Shown here piece after piece: positions 40,829 to 49,381 of a stretch of 64,000 nucleotides of DNA (within the stretch, counting starts at the first letter, position 1; every line of letters starts with the position of its first letter). Location: positions 310,001-374,000 of the forward strand of contig NZ_CP015986.1 of NCBI RefSeq assembly GCF_001658005.1, written 5' to 3'. Position numbers and translations under genes: made by a program. Source of the DNA: Sphingobium sp. EP60837 (GTDB lineage Bacteria > Pseudomonadota > Alphaproteobacteria > Sphingomonadales > Sphingomonadaceae). Below the pieces are notes generated by a model. That model saw only the letters and a program-made list of their open reading frames with translations. It ran no database searches and had not been told where the DNA came from.

Positions 40829-41976
40829 TACAGGGCAACCGCATCGCCATCACCGGGGTCGGCGAAACCCCTTTCCTCCGTAAAGGCGAGGAAGGGGTCA
40901 TGAAGATGATGACCCGCGCCAGCCTCGCGGCCATTGCCGATGCGGGCCTCAGCCCTAAGGACATCGACGGCTATGTCTCCAATAAGTATGCGGGCCATGG
41001 GTCGGACGAGGTCGCCTTTGCCATCGGCGCGGGGGAAAAGCGTTTCTGCGCCACAACCGACAGCGTGGGCGGCACGGCGACGTCGGGCCAAGCACTGCAA
41101 CTGGCGCAGATGGCGATCGAGGCGGGTTTGGCGCGGCATGTGCTGGTGCCCTATGCGATCCAGTCGACCAAGCCGGGCGGCGTCTATGCCTTCCACGCGC
41201 GTGAGCCGCAAAAGGCCGGAATCGAAATGCCCGTCGGCTTCTTCGGCCAGCCCACCTATTTCGCGACCATGGCGAACCGCTATGCCCATGACTACGGCAT
41301 GACGGAGGAGGAGCAGGCCGCCATTCCGATGACCTATCGGGCCTGGGCGGTCCTGACGCCGAGTGCGCAGCGGCGCGATCCGATGGATTTGGCAGGCTAT
41401 CGCCAGTCGCCCATGATCTCGACGCCTTTGCGGGCAGCGGACTGCTGCCTCACCACCGATGGTGGCGGCGCCTATGTGGTCAGCGCGATCGAGGAAGCGC
41501 GCGACATGCCGCATCCGGTTGTGGCGGTGCAGGGGCTCGGGCTGGGCTTCAACAATTGGCCGCAGGGGGTGCTGTTCACCCAGACACCCTGCACCTACCA
41601 CTTCCCCGGCGAGGTGTCGGCGAAGCTCGCCTACACCATGGCGGGCTGCGATCCCAAGGATTTGGACTTGGCGCAAATCTATGACGGCTTCACCATCTCC
41701 GCGCTGGTGCAGACCGAGATGCTAGGCCTTTGCGAACGGGGCGAAGGGCCGCGCTTCTATGCGGCGGGCCATGGTATGCCCGGCGGACGGATGCCGATCA
41801 ACACCAGCGGCGGGCATATGTCGGGCGGCTATGTGCCGGGCATGAACCTGCTGATCGAAGCGGTGCGGCAATTGCGCGGGCGGGAAGGCGAGCGGCAGGT
41901 GCCGAACGCGCGCCTCTGCGCCGTCGCGGGCCTTGGCGGCAACAACCATTCCACCACCATATTGGCGCGGAGCTGA
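40825..41976 (+). CDS. Thiolase-like (Ltp2-type) protein, probable retro-aldolase
   Basis: 383 aa SCP-x/thiolase fold. The nucleophilic Cys of thiolases is replaced (VGGTATSGQAL near 81-91) and the catalytic His motif HDxF reads YDGF with Tyr286. A second tyrosine, Tyr336, lies in TSGGHMSGGYVPGMN. The 50-residue spacing of these tyrosines equals that of Tyr294 and Tyr344, which I recall as the essential residues of Ltp2 aldolase. Ltp2 works with a DUF35 partner, and a DUF35 gene follows 3 bp downstream. It would cleave a beta-hydroxyacyl-CoA with a tertiary or side-chain carbinol (inference). Confidence 0.82.
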   Translation: MIQGNRIAITGVGETPFLRKGEEGVMKMMTRASLAAIADAGLSPKDIDGYVSNKYAGHGSDEVAFAIGAGEKRFCATTDSVGGTATSGQALQLAQMAIEAGLARHVLVPYAIQSTKPGGVYAFHAREPQKAGIEMPVGFFGQPTYFATMANRYAHDYGMTEEEQAAIPMTYRAWAVLTPSAQRRDPMDLAGYRQSPMISTPLRAADCCLTTDGGGAYVVSAIEEARDMPHPVVAVQGLGLGFNNWPQGVLFTQTPCTYHFPGEVSAKLAYTMAGCDPKDLDLAQIYDGFTISALVQTEMLGLCERGEGPRFYAAGHGMPGGRMPINTSGGHMSGGYVPGMNLLIEAVRQLRGREGERQVPNARLCAVAGLGGNNHSTTILARS

Positions 41977-41979
41977 TCC

Positions 41980-42411
41980 ATGGGCATTCCGATATATCCT
42001 CCCAAGATCGAGGACCCGCTGTTCCAGGGCTATTATGACGGGTTGGAAGCGGGCGAACTGCGCATCACCGCCGATCCCGAGACGGGCGAGTGGGTATGGT
42101 ATCCGCCCGAGGTCATCCCCGGAAAGCCCGACACCGTGCTGGAATGGCGCCCGGTTTCGTCGGAGGGCAGCGCCTATAGCTTCACGACCGTGATCCGCAG
42201 CCTGCTGCCCGGCGATCACAAGGCGGAAGTGCCTTTCACCGTGGTCCTCTTCGAGTCGGACAACGCGCCGGGCGTGCGCGTGCCGGGTATCCTGATCGAT
42301 GCCGAGGGGATTAAGCCTCACTGTGGCATGCGCTTGCGTTTTCAGGCGGTTCAGGCGGGGGATCACAAGATCGCCGGCTTCGCGCCGGTTGCCCCGGAAG
42401 CCGTGCGATGA
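41980..42411 (+). CDS. OB-fold DUF35 protein lacking the zinc ribbon cysteines
   Basis: 143 aa. The C-terminal part (SAYSFTTVIRSLLPGDHKAEVPFTVVLFESDN) fits the DUF35 OB domain that binds thiolase-like and hydratase partners. The N-terminal rubredoxin-like zinc ribbon normally has four cysteines; here the region (residues 1-60) has none. The only Cys is in PHCGMR. The following start overlaps the stop (ATGA). Its neighbour Ltp2-like gene suggests it is the partner subunit. Confidence 0.8.
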   Translation: MGIPIYPPKIEDPLFQGYYDGLEAGELRITADPETGEWVWYPPEVIPGKPDTVLEWRPVSSEGSAYSFTTVIRSLLPGDHKAEVPFTVVLFESDNAPGVRVPGILIDAEGIKPHCGMRLRFQAVQAGDHKIAGFAPVAPEAVR

Positions 42412-43490
42412 ATGATCATGTACGAACGGGATGGAGGGAGACCATATTACCCATGGTCGGTCGGCGAGACCTGCTCTTGGGCGGTGCCGCCATGATGCTC
42501 TCCGGTTGCGCGCAAGGGACCAGGCCCGGCCGACCAACCGCGCCCGAGCCGCTAAGCCTGTCCGATTTCACGCTGGCTCGGGGCAATCTGGACGCGCCTG
42601 AGGGGATAGCGAGCAGTCCCGATGGCCGCCTGTTCGTATCCAACGGCGGTGGCGCGATCGGCATATTGGAACCGGACGGCACTCTCCGCCAGATCGGCAA
42701 GCCCCTCGCCCCCAATGGCGTGGCGGTGGACCGCGAAGGCCGCATCATCGTCGCCAATATGGGCCTGCTCAACAAAGGGCCGGGACCATTGCAGCGGATC
42801 GATGTTACGACCGGTACGGTTGAAACGCTGGTGTCGGAACTCGAAGGGCGGCAACTGGTCGCCTCCAATGGTCCGGCCACAACCCGCGACGGCGACATCT
42901 ATTGCTCTCACAGCAGCTGGGGCCCAATCGGCAATATTGGTACAACCACGCCTGCCGGGTTCATCTACAGGGTCTCGCCGAACGGCACAGCTTCGATCGT
43001 CGCCCGCAATCTGCGCGGCGTTAACGGCATCTGTCTCGATCGGGACGAGCGCCATGTCTATGCTTCGCTGACTGCGGAAGGACGCATCCGACGCTGGCTG
43101 CGGCAGGCGGATGGATCGCTCACTGATCCGCAGGATTACGGCCCGCAACTGGGCACCGTGATCCCCGACCATCAGGCCAGGGACATTCGCGCCATGCCGA
43201 CCGCAGAGCGCGCGAACCTTGGCTATTGCGACGGCATCGCCTTCGATCAAGCGGGGAACCTCTGGGTCACCCTGCCCTTCGCCAACCGCATCGCCGCTAT
43301 CACGCCGGACGGGCAAAACGTCGATATCGTCCATGATCCAGAGGGCAAGATCCTCTCCAGCCCGACCAATCTCTGCTGGGGCGGTGCGGACCTGCGCGAC
43401 CTCTATGTCGTCTCCCGGGCGAGTGGTATGGTGGTGAAGGCCCGGACGGATGTGAAGGGCCTACCGCTGGCGAACTGGCCCAGCGATTGA
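42408..43490 (+). CDS. SMP-30/gluconolactonase-like lipoprotein, putative Tat export
   Basis: 360 aa. The N-terminus carries GRRDLLLGGAAMMLSGC, a twin-arginine-like motif with a lipobox, so an exported lipidated protein is likely. The rest is a six-bladed propeller (PEGIASSPDGRLFVSNG, PNGVAVDREG, SNGPATTRDGDIY, GVNGICLDRDERHVY, CDGIAFDQAGNLWVT) of the SMP-30 lactonase/esterase type. It would hydrolyse a lactone. The start overlaps the DUF35 stop; the ATG at 42453 is an alternative that keeps the signal. Last gene of the operon. Confidence 0.85.
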   Translation: MNDHVRTGWRETILPMVGRRDLLLGGAAMMLSGCAQGTRPGRPTAPEPLSLSDFTLARGNLDAPEGIASSPDGRLFVSNGGGAIGILEPDGTLRQIGKPLAPNGVAVDREGRIIVANMGLLNKGPGPLQRIDVTTGTVETLVSELEGRQLVASNGPATTRDGDIYCSHSSWGPIGNIGTTTPAGFIYRVSPNGTASIVARNLRGVNGICLDRDERHVYASLTAEGRIRRWLRQADGSLTDPQDYGPQLGTVIPDHQARDIRAMPTAERANLGYCDGIAFDQAGNLWVTLPFANRIAAITPDGQNVDIVHDPEGKILSSPTNLCWGGADLRDLYVVSRASGMVVKARTDVKGLPLANWPSD

Positions 43491-43499
43491 GCAGGGGCT

Positions 43500-44480
43500 T
43501 TAGGCAGCGACCTCGATCACAATCTTGCCCTGGACCTTCCGATCCATCATCCAGCGGATCGCCTCCCGGCTTTCCTCAAACGGAAAATGCTTGCTGACTT
43601 CGGGCCGCAATCCGCCCTCCGCATACCAGGCGTAAAGCTGCGCCATATTCTCCGCATGAATCTCCGGCTCCCGGCGGCTGTGCATGCCCCAGGTCACTCC
43701 CACGATGGAGGCCGTCTTCACCAACGGCAGGTTGAGAGGAATCGCCGGGATCGTCCCTGCCGCAAAGCCCACCACCAGATAGCGGCCATCCCAGCCCATC
43801 GTGCGGAATGCGGGCTCAGCCAATGCGCCGCCCACAGGATCGAAAATCACATCGACGCCGCGATCCCCGGTCAACGCCTTCACCGCCTGCTTGAGGTCCG
43901 TTTCACTATAATTGACCGCCTGATCCGCTCCATGCGCTCGAGCCAAGGCCAGCTTTTCGTCCGTTGAAGCAGCCGCGATCACATGCGCGCCGATCATCTT
44001 GCCGACCTCGACGGCAGCAAGGCCAACTCCGCCCGCCGCGCCGAGCACCAGCAATGTCTCGCCCGGCCGCAACCGTCCACGCTGGCGCAGGCCATGCAGC
44101 GCGGTCGCATAGACCATCGTGAATCCTGCCGCGACGTCGAACCCCATGTCGTCGGGGATCACAGTCGTCCGGAAAGCAGGCGCAGTCGCATATTCGGCGA
44201 AAGCGCCTTCGAAGGGGATCGTCGCGACCCTGTCCCCCACGCGAAGTCCGGTGACGCCCTCCCCCACCGCGTCCACGACGCCTGCCGCTTCACTCCCTGG
44301 AATGAAGGGCAACGGCGGTTGCCGCTGATAAAGGTTCTGGATCATCAATGCGTCAGGGAAGTTGACGCTCGCCGCCCTCACCCGAAAGCGTACCTCACCC
44401 GGCCCGGGCTCCGGCACCGCAACATCGCGGAACTGCAACTCTTCCGGCGGCCCATGATGCTCGCACATCAAAGCGCGCAT
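43500..44480 (-). CDS. Zinc-free MDR oxidoreductase (NADPH:quinone reductase-like)
   Basis: 326 aa medium-chain dehydrogenase/reductase. The NADP site is VLGAAGGVGLAAVEVGK near 145; zinc ligands are absent, as in quinone oxidoreductases. PGSEAAGVVDAVGEGVTG near 60 is family-typical. It probably reduces a double bond or quinone. It sits 3 bp after a SnoaL-like gene on the minus strand and converges on the SMP-30 gene with a 9 bp gap. Confidence 0.88.
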   Translation of the reverse strand: MRALMCEHHGPPEELQFRDVAVPEPGPGEVRFRVRAASVNFPDALMIQNLYQRQPPLPFIPGSEAAGVVDAVGEGVTGLRVGDRVATIPFEGAFAEYATAPAFRTTVIPDDMGFDVAAGFTMVYATALHGLRQRGRLRPGETLLVLGAAGGVGLAAVEVGKMIGAHVIAAASTDEKLALARAHGADQAVNYSETDLKQAVKALTGDRGVDVIFDPVGGALAEPAFRTMGWDGRYLVVGFAAGTIPAIPLNLPLVKTASIVGVTWGMHSRREPEIHAENMAQLYAWYAEGGLRPEVSKHFPFEESREAIRWMMDRKVQGKIVIEVAA

Positions 44481-44483
44481 GGG

Positions 44484-45125
44484 TCAGCCCCCCAGAAACT
44501 GTTGGCGCATCTTATAATAATCGTCGCTGGGATATTTCTCGCTGTGCTGCCCGGCAGGCCACTGCGCATAGGTGGTTTCGGACGGGAAGGCAGGCGAGGT
44601 ATAATCCGAAAGCCCTCGCCGCCGGATGATCTTCCACTCGCCGTTGCGCCGCTCCAGATCGTCCAGATATCGCCCTTGGAAGAACACATCTTCCTCTCCC
44701 GTGCCGTCCTTCCGTTGACGCCGATGCTGCGCGAAATAATAGCATTCGGAAAATGCCTTGTTGCCCCTCACCTCAACCGACACATTCGAGATGTGGTGGC
44801 AGGCATATTTGAGGCCCGAGATGATCTTGAACGCGAAGGCCGCGAAGTCCGAAGATTTGCCCTCGAACTTCCCATGCTTATGCGTTGATTCCGGCCAGAA
44901 GAGTGACCGCAGCAACGCCTCGTCGGCCCGGTCATTGGCCCGCGCATAGGCATAGAGCAGCTCTGTAATCGCCTGCTTGGACTCGATCACGTCCAAACGA
45001 TCGGCCACGCTGCCCGCCGGCCTGCCTCTGCCCTGTACGCCCCCTGCCGAAGCCTGGCTCGCCGCCAAGCCGAAAGGAACCGCCAGCAGCGCTGCCAGCG
45101 TCCCGCGACGATTGCTTTCCTCCAT
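44484..45125 (-). CDS. SnoaL-like (NTF2 fold) protein with signal-like N-terminus
   Basis: 213 aa from the ATG at 45125 (a GTG at 45131 overlaps the LLM gene stop and is the alternative). NRRGTLAALLAVPFGLAASQASA looks like a twin-arginine or Sec-type export signal. The mature part (VIESKQAITELLYAYARANDRADEALLRSLFWPES) fits the SnoaL_4 group of polyketide-cyclase/isomerase-like proteins. In steroid and terpenoid clusters such folds act as isomerases or hydratases; here the role is unknown. Confidence 0.75.
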   Translation of the reverse strand: MEESNRRGTLAALLAVPFGLAASQASAGGVQGRGRPAGSVADRLDVIESKQAITELLYAYARANDRADEALLRSLFWPESTHKHGKFEGKSSDFAAFAFKIISGLKYACHHISNVSVEVRGNKAFSECYYFAQHRRQRKDGTGEEDVFFQGRYLDDLERRNGEWKIIRRRGLSDYTSPAFPSETTYAQWPAGQHSEKYPSDDYYKMRQQFLGG

Positions 45126-45127
45126 GC

Positions 45128-46135
45128 TCACTCTCCCGGATTTTCCAGCAGCCCCGGCTCGGCCCTCAGCCTCGGCAGAACTTCCTTTTCGAATAGGCGC
45201 AAACTCCGCCAGGAGACTTCCGGATCAAGCCCGCCGAGCAGCGCATGGAAGGTCACAGCCGTACCCCCGCCAAGCTCCTTCAGATATGCGAAGCATTCAT
45301 CCGGCCTCATCACCTTAATATTGGGCATGGCCTTCAGGCCCTCGACCGTCTCCGCCGCACTGTAGCGGGTCTGCCCGGTGCCACGCTCCTTGGCCCATTC
45401 CGCATAAGTGTTGGTCGCATAGGCGATATGCGGCGCGACCAGAGGCCAGTCGCGATCGGGATCATCCGACACATAAAGGAAGCTCGCTGCAGGCTTGCGC
45501 AATTCCTCCGGCGGTCCGAAGCCCGCGTTCGCCCGCTCCTCCTTGTAAAGCGTAAACAGGTCGGGGTGACCCGGGAAATATTGATAACCGCCCTTGGCGG
45601 CGCGGATCGCAGACTTGTCGGTCGATCCGCCCATGTAGATCTTGGGTCCATCTGGCGTCGCAGGGGCCGGCGTCACTCGCACGGTTCGCCCGCGAAACTC
45701 GAATGGCTCGCCGGTCCATGCGCTCTTCAACGTCGCCATCGCCTCATTCATGATGGCGAGCCGCTTGGTGATGTCGCGATCGAACATCTCGAACTCATGC
45801 GGGCGATAGCCCATGCCCGCCGTCAGCCAAATCCGTCCCGGCGCGATATTGTCCAGCACCGCCAAATCTTCCGCCAACCGCAGCGGATCGTGCATGGTCA
45901 CCACCAGTGCCGACAGATGCGCCACGATCTTCTCGGTCGCCCCAAGAATAGAGGCCGCCTGAACCATCGAGGAAGGGCAATATCCCCCTTCAGCACCATG
46001 ATGTTCCGCCAGAAAAACCTGCGTGAAGCCCAGCTTGTCGGCCCATTTCGCCTGCTCGATCGCGGTGCGGTAGAGCACCGGATGCGGCGCCCCAAAATCG
46101 GGCCGGTTCATGTCGTAGCGAAGGTTCAGTTGCAC
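45128..46135 (-). CDS. LLM-class flavin-dependent oxidoreductase
   Basis: 335 aa TIM-barrel luciferase-like monooxygenase. The N-terminal MQLNLRYDM, FLAEHHGAEGGYCPSSMVQAA and PGRIWLTAGMGYRP regions are family-typical. It may use FMNH2 supplied by the flavin reductase encoded at 48713-49369, or F420H2 since an NpdG-like gene lies on the other side of the island. The start is GTG at 46135. Confidence 0.88.
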   Translation of the reverse strand: MQLNLRYDMNRPDFGAPHPVLYRTAIEQAKWADKLGFTQVFLAEHHGAEGGYCPSSMVQAASILGATEKIVAHLSALVVTMHDPLRLAEDLAVLDNIAPGRIWLTAGMGYRPHEFEMFDRDITKRLAIMNEAMATLKSAWTGEPFEFRGRTVRVTPAPATPDGPKIYMGGSTDKSAIRAAKGGYQYFPGHPDLFTLYKEERANAGFGPPEELRKPAASFLYVSDDPDRDWPLVAPHIAYATNTYAEWAKERGTGQTRYSAAETVEGLKAMPNIKVMRPDECFAYLKELGGGTAVTFHALLGGLDPEVSWRSLRLFEKEVLPRLRAEPGLLENPGE

Positions 46136-46167
46136 CTTCCGGTTCCTCTCTTGTCTCTTATATCTGG

Positions 46168-48564
46168 TCAGGCCGCCGAAACACGCGACTGGATGCGACC
46201 CGTGATGTCCGCCGCCTGCATCGCCTTCTTGCTTTCGATCAGCGCATCTATCTGTTCTTCACCATAGCCTGCCTCGCGCAGCACCTGCCGCGTATGCTCG
46301 CCCAGGCGCGGCGCTGATCCCTTCGCGAAGCTCGGCGTGAGGCTGAAATGCATGAAGCTGCCGAACTGGCGGACATGGCCATACATGGAATCGAAATTCT
46401 CAATCACCCGGTTGCTGGCGACCGCCCAATCCTCCCACAAAGCCTCGCGGACCCAGCTCGTCTCCCGCGCGATTTCGCAAGGCGCGCCCGCCGCATCGAG
46501 AAGGGCGAAAGCTTCCTCGCTACTCTTTTGCGCGAAGAAGGGTTTCAGCGCTTCCATCAGCGCCGCATCATTGGCGGATCGGTCGCGCGCCGCGGCGAAA
46601 CGCGGATCGCTCAGCCATTCCTCACGTCCCACAGCCTTGGCCAGCGCGACGAAACGCTCCTCCTGGCGGCAACTGATGCACAACCAGCCATCGGTGGTCC
46701 GATAAATCCGGTCGAGCGCGTTGAACCCCGCCTGGTCCTTGTCGAGCCGGAAGCCGTAAACAACCTTCTTGTCGGCATCGAGGAAATGCTCCGAGGTTGT
46801 CCACAGGCTCGAATGCAGCTGCGGAATCTCGATATAATCTCCCTTCCCACTGATCGCGCGATGCTCCAGCCCCATGAGGATGCCGGCAGCGCCCAGGAAG
46901 CCGTTATTATAATCCTCATTGCCAAACACGGCGCGGGTCGGCGGATTGCCCTCCCCCCCGCCTTCGTACAGCAAGCCTGTCCAACCGGACACGAGCGGCG
47001 CGAAGCTCTTCAGCAGCGACTTGGGGCCCTTGGAGCCATAGCCGGGGAGATAGACGTAGAGCAGGCGCGGATTGATCTTCGAAAGCGCCTCATAGCCGAT
47101 GCCGAGCTTGTCCGCTTTGCCGGGGCGCAGATTATGCGTGACCACGTCGGCCTCCGCGACCAGTCTTAGCGCCGCCTCCAGCGCCTCGGGGTCTTTGAGG
47201 TTGAGGACGATGTCGCGTTTTCCCCGCTGGGCCGCATCGAAACAGTCGGGCAGCGGCCGCATCTGGTCGCCTCCGGGCGTCTCCACCTTGATGACGTCCG
47301 CGCCCAGATCGGACAGCAGCCGCCCGCCATAACCGACCGCGAAGAAGGAGGAGAAATCGATGACCTTGATCCCCTCCAATGGCCGCTCCAAAGGCTTGCC
47401 GTCCGCGGCAAGCGCAGCCCGCCGCCGCCCGATCAACTCGCCAAGCGCGCCATTGTCCGCGCCCACCGCTGGAGCCGGACGCGGCGCGGCCGTCGGCGTA
47501 TTGGCCATGCGCACAGCAGGCGCGGCCTGGTAGATCGTCCCGAAGTCGGGATCGGGCAACGCAACCCGCTGCCCGACAAACTCCACCTGCTCGTCCAGCA
47601 GCACTTCGGCCGGTTCCAGCACCGGCAGCGCCGCCACATCCGCCGCTTGGAACAGCTTGATCCACTCTGCGCGCGTCTTGGTCTTGAACGCCTCGAATAT
47701 CTCGACGCGAGCGATATTATATTCGTCGTCGGTCAGCGGCACGGACATTTCGGGCGCCGTCACGCGCTGCACCCGGTCGCCAAAGCCCAGCAGGTCCATC
47801 GCGGCCTTGAAACCGCCTTGCCCGCCAGTGTGCATCTGCAGATAAAGACCGTCGCCACACTCGAACATGCCGGTGACAAGCCGGGTGCGCCCAAAGCGGT
47901 CGACCGCGCCCGAGTCCCCTGCCTTGATGTAACTGATCCCCTCTTCCTGCCACCAATTGTTCATCGGCGACTGAGCGATCATGGCATCAAGCAGCGAGGC
48001 TTCCACCCGCTGCCCCTTGCCGATATGCCGCCGCGCCCGCACCGCAGCCAGCGCCCCGATCACGCTCAGGAATGCCTGGCCATAATGCAGCGCCGGATGC
48101 CCAAGATAGACGGGGCCCGGCCGGAAGGAACTGGACCGGTCGATCATCGTGCCCAGCCGCGCCGCCGCCAGCGATTCTCCATAAGGCCGGTCCGCGAAGG
48201 GCGTATCGGCGCCATAAGCCGTCAAAGCGCAGACGACGAGTTCGGGAAAGTCGCGCTCCAGCGCCTCGCGATCCAGACCCAACGCCGCTGCATCCTTCTC
48301 CTCCAGCGCATGGATGAAGATGTCCGCCCCGCCCAGCAGCCCCCGCAGCGATTGAAGGTCCGCTGCATCGCCTACGTCCAGTTCAACGCTGCGCTTGGAC
48401 CGGTCCCAACTTTTGCGCGTTAAATCATGAGCGAACCAGTTGCCGCCCTTAGGCTCGACCTTCACCACCTCTGCGCCATGATCGGCGAACAGCATGGCGG
48501 CGATGGCGACGGGCATCTGCTCCGCCAGTTCGATGACGGTCAGATGATCCAGGGGACCGGGCAT
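46168..48564 (-). CDS. Double-domain class III CoA-transferase (CaiB/BaiF)
   Basis: 798 aa made of two CaiB/BaiF domains, about 1-370 and 395-798. The first half keeps the catalytic aspartate (Asp193 in QRVEASLLDAMIA); at the aligned place the second half has His584 (YIEIPQLHSSLW). So only one half looks active and the other may be structural or bind CoA. It would activate an organic acid by CoA transfer. DMSP lyase DddD also has two such domains, but its catalytic Asp is in the second half. AGGAGAG precedes the ATG. Confidence 0.9.
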   Translation of the reverse strand: MPGPLDHLTVIELAEQMPVAIAAMLFADHGAEVVKVEPKGGNWFAHDLTRKSWDRSKRSVELDVGDAADLQSLRGLLGGADIFIHALEEKDAAALGLDREALERDFPELVVCALTAYGADTPFADRPYGESLAAARLGTMIDRSSSFRPGPVYLGHPALHYGQAFLSVIGALAAVRARRHIGKGQRVEASLLDAMIAQSPMNNWWQEEGISYIKAGDSGAVDRFGRTRLVTGMFECGDGLYLQMHTGGQGGFKAAMDLLGFGDRVQRVTAPEMSVPLTDDEYNIARVEIFEAFKTKTRAEWIKLFQAADVAALPVLEPAEVLLDEQVEFVGQRVALPDPDFGTIYQAAPAVRMANTPTAAPRPAPAVGADNGALGELIGRRRAALAADGKPLERPLEGIKVIDFSSFFAVGYGGRLLSDLGADVIKVETPGGDQMRPLPDCFDAAQRGKRDIVLNLKDPEALEAALRLVAEADVVTHNLRPGKADKLGIGYEALSKINPRLLYVYLPGYGSKGPKSLLKSFAPLVSGWTGLLYEGGGEGNPPTRAVFGNEDYNNGFLGAAGILMGLEHRAISGKGDYIEIPQLHSSLWTTSEHFLDADKKVVYGFRLDKDQAGFNALDRIYRTTDGWLCISCRQEERFVALAKAVGREEWLSDPRFAAARDRSANDAALMEALKPFFAQKSSEEAFALLDAAGAPCEIARETSWVREALWEDWAVASNRVIENFDSMYGHVRQFGSFMHFSLTPSFAKGSAPRLGEHTRQVLREAGYGEEQIDALIESKKAMQAADITGRIQSRVSAA

Positions 48565-48712
48565 CTATTCTCTCCTAAGGCGGTCGGCACCGCCCCTTAT
48601 CTATACGGATATTATCTGCCGCACTCTCCGGCACAGGCCGCGAAAAATGCTCAGGGGTATAAAAACACCAGTTCAACCCAAGCGCAAGTAATTTTGCACT
48701 ACGGGTTTGATT

Positions 48713-49369
48713 TCATTCCGCAGCCTTGGTCCGCCCGCCCGCCTGCCGCGACGGATCGTAGCGCGGCCGCTCCATCTGAAAACTGTCGCTGTTGCGGACA
48801 TACCATCCGCTGCCATGGGTGCGGCCGATCAATTTCATCGCGGGGGTATCGAAGTAGACGCGCTCCCGATCGCTAATGAATTCATCCTTGATGTGAGCCA
48901 TCAAGATTTCCCCGATCACCACAGTCTGGAACGATCCGATGTCGAGCGCCGTGACCTTGCGACATTCGAAACTCACAGGGCTGGTCGCGATACGTGGCGG
49001 CTTAACAACAACGCTGGGGGCTGTTTCGACGCCCGCATAGTCGATCTCGCTCACCTCGGCGGGCGCATCGACGCTGCACAGGTTCATGACCTCCGCATCC
49101 GCTTCGCACACCAGGTTCACGACAAACTCACCCGTCGCGATGATGTTGCTGGCGGTATTCTTCAGGCCCCGCGAAGCAGGTTCCTTGAGCAGTCCCAGCA
49201 CCACCAACGGCGGTTCCGTGCCCACGCAATTGAAGAAGCTGTAAGGGGCGGCATTGATGATGCCGTCCTGCGACTGGCTGGTGATCCAGGCGATGGGGCG
49301 CGGCGTGATCGTCGAATTGACGATCTTGTAACGGGTGACCATCGGCACCTCACGCATGTCGAACTGCAT
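48713..49369 (-). CDS. Flavin reductase-like domain protein
   Basis: 218 aa FMN-binding split-barrel protein. The core TPRPIAWITSQSQDGIINAAPYSFFN near residue 22 is the flavin reductase/DIM6 signature. It may supply reduced FMN to the LLM enzyme downstream. It follows the hydratase gene by 12 bp. The gap 48565-48712 before the CoA-transferase contains one half of the TetR 2 operator motif. Confidence 0.88.
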   Translation of the reverse strand: MQFDMREVPMVTRYKIVNSTITPRPIAWITSQSQDGIINAAPYSFFNCVGTEPPLVVLGLLKEPASRGLKNTASNIIATGEFVVNLVCEADAEVMNLCSVDAPAEVSEIDYAGVETAPSVVVKPPRIATSPVSFECRKVTALDIGSFQTVVIGEILMAHIKDEFISDRERVYFDTPAMKLIGRTHGSGWYVRNSDSFQMERPRYDPSRQAGGRTKAAE

Positions 49370-49381
49370 GGATAGCCTCCC

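Noticed and set aside
40825..41976. Annotation as an acetyl-CoA acetyltransferase
   Set aside because: Both the nucleophilic Cys and the catalytic His of thiolases are replaced.
46168..48564. Identification of the double CoA-transferase as DMSP lyase DddD
   Set aside because: Same two-domain layout, but the catalytic Asp is in the first half here and the neighbours are not those of a DMSP locus.
48565..48712. Full TetR 2 palindrome upstream of the CoA-transferase
   Set aside because: Only one arm (TTTGCAC at 48693-48699) matches; a second inward-facing arm at the right spacing is absent, so it is kept as a half-site only.
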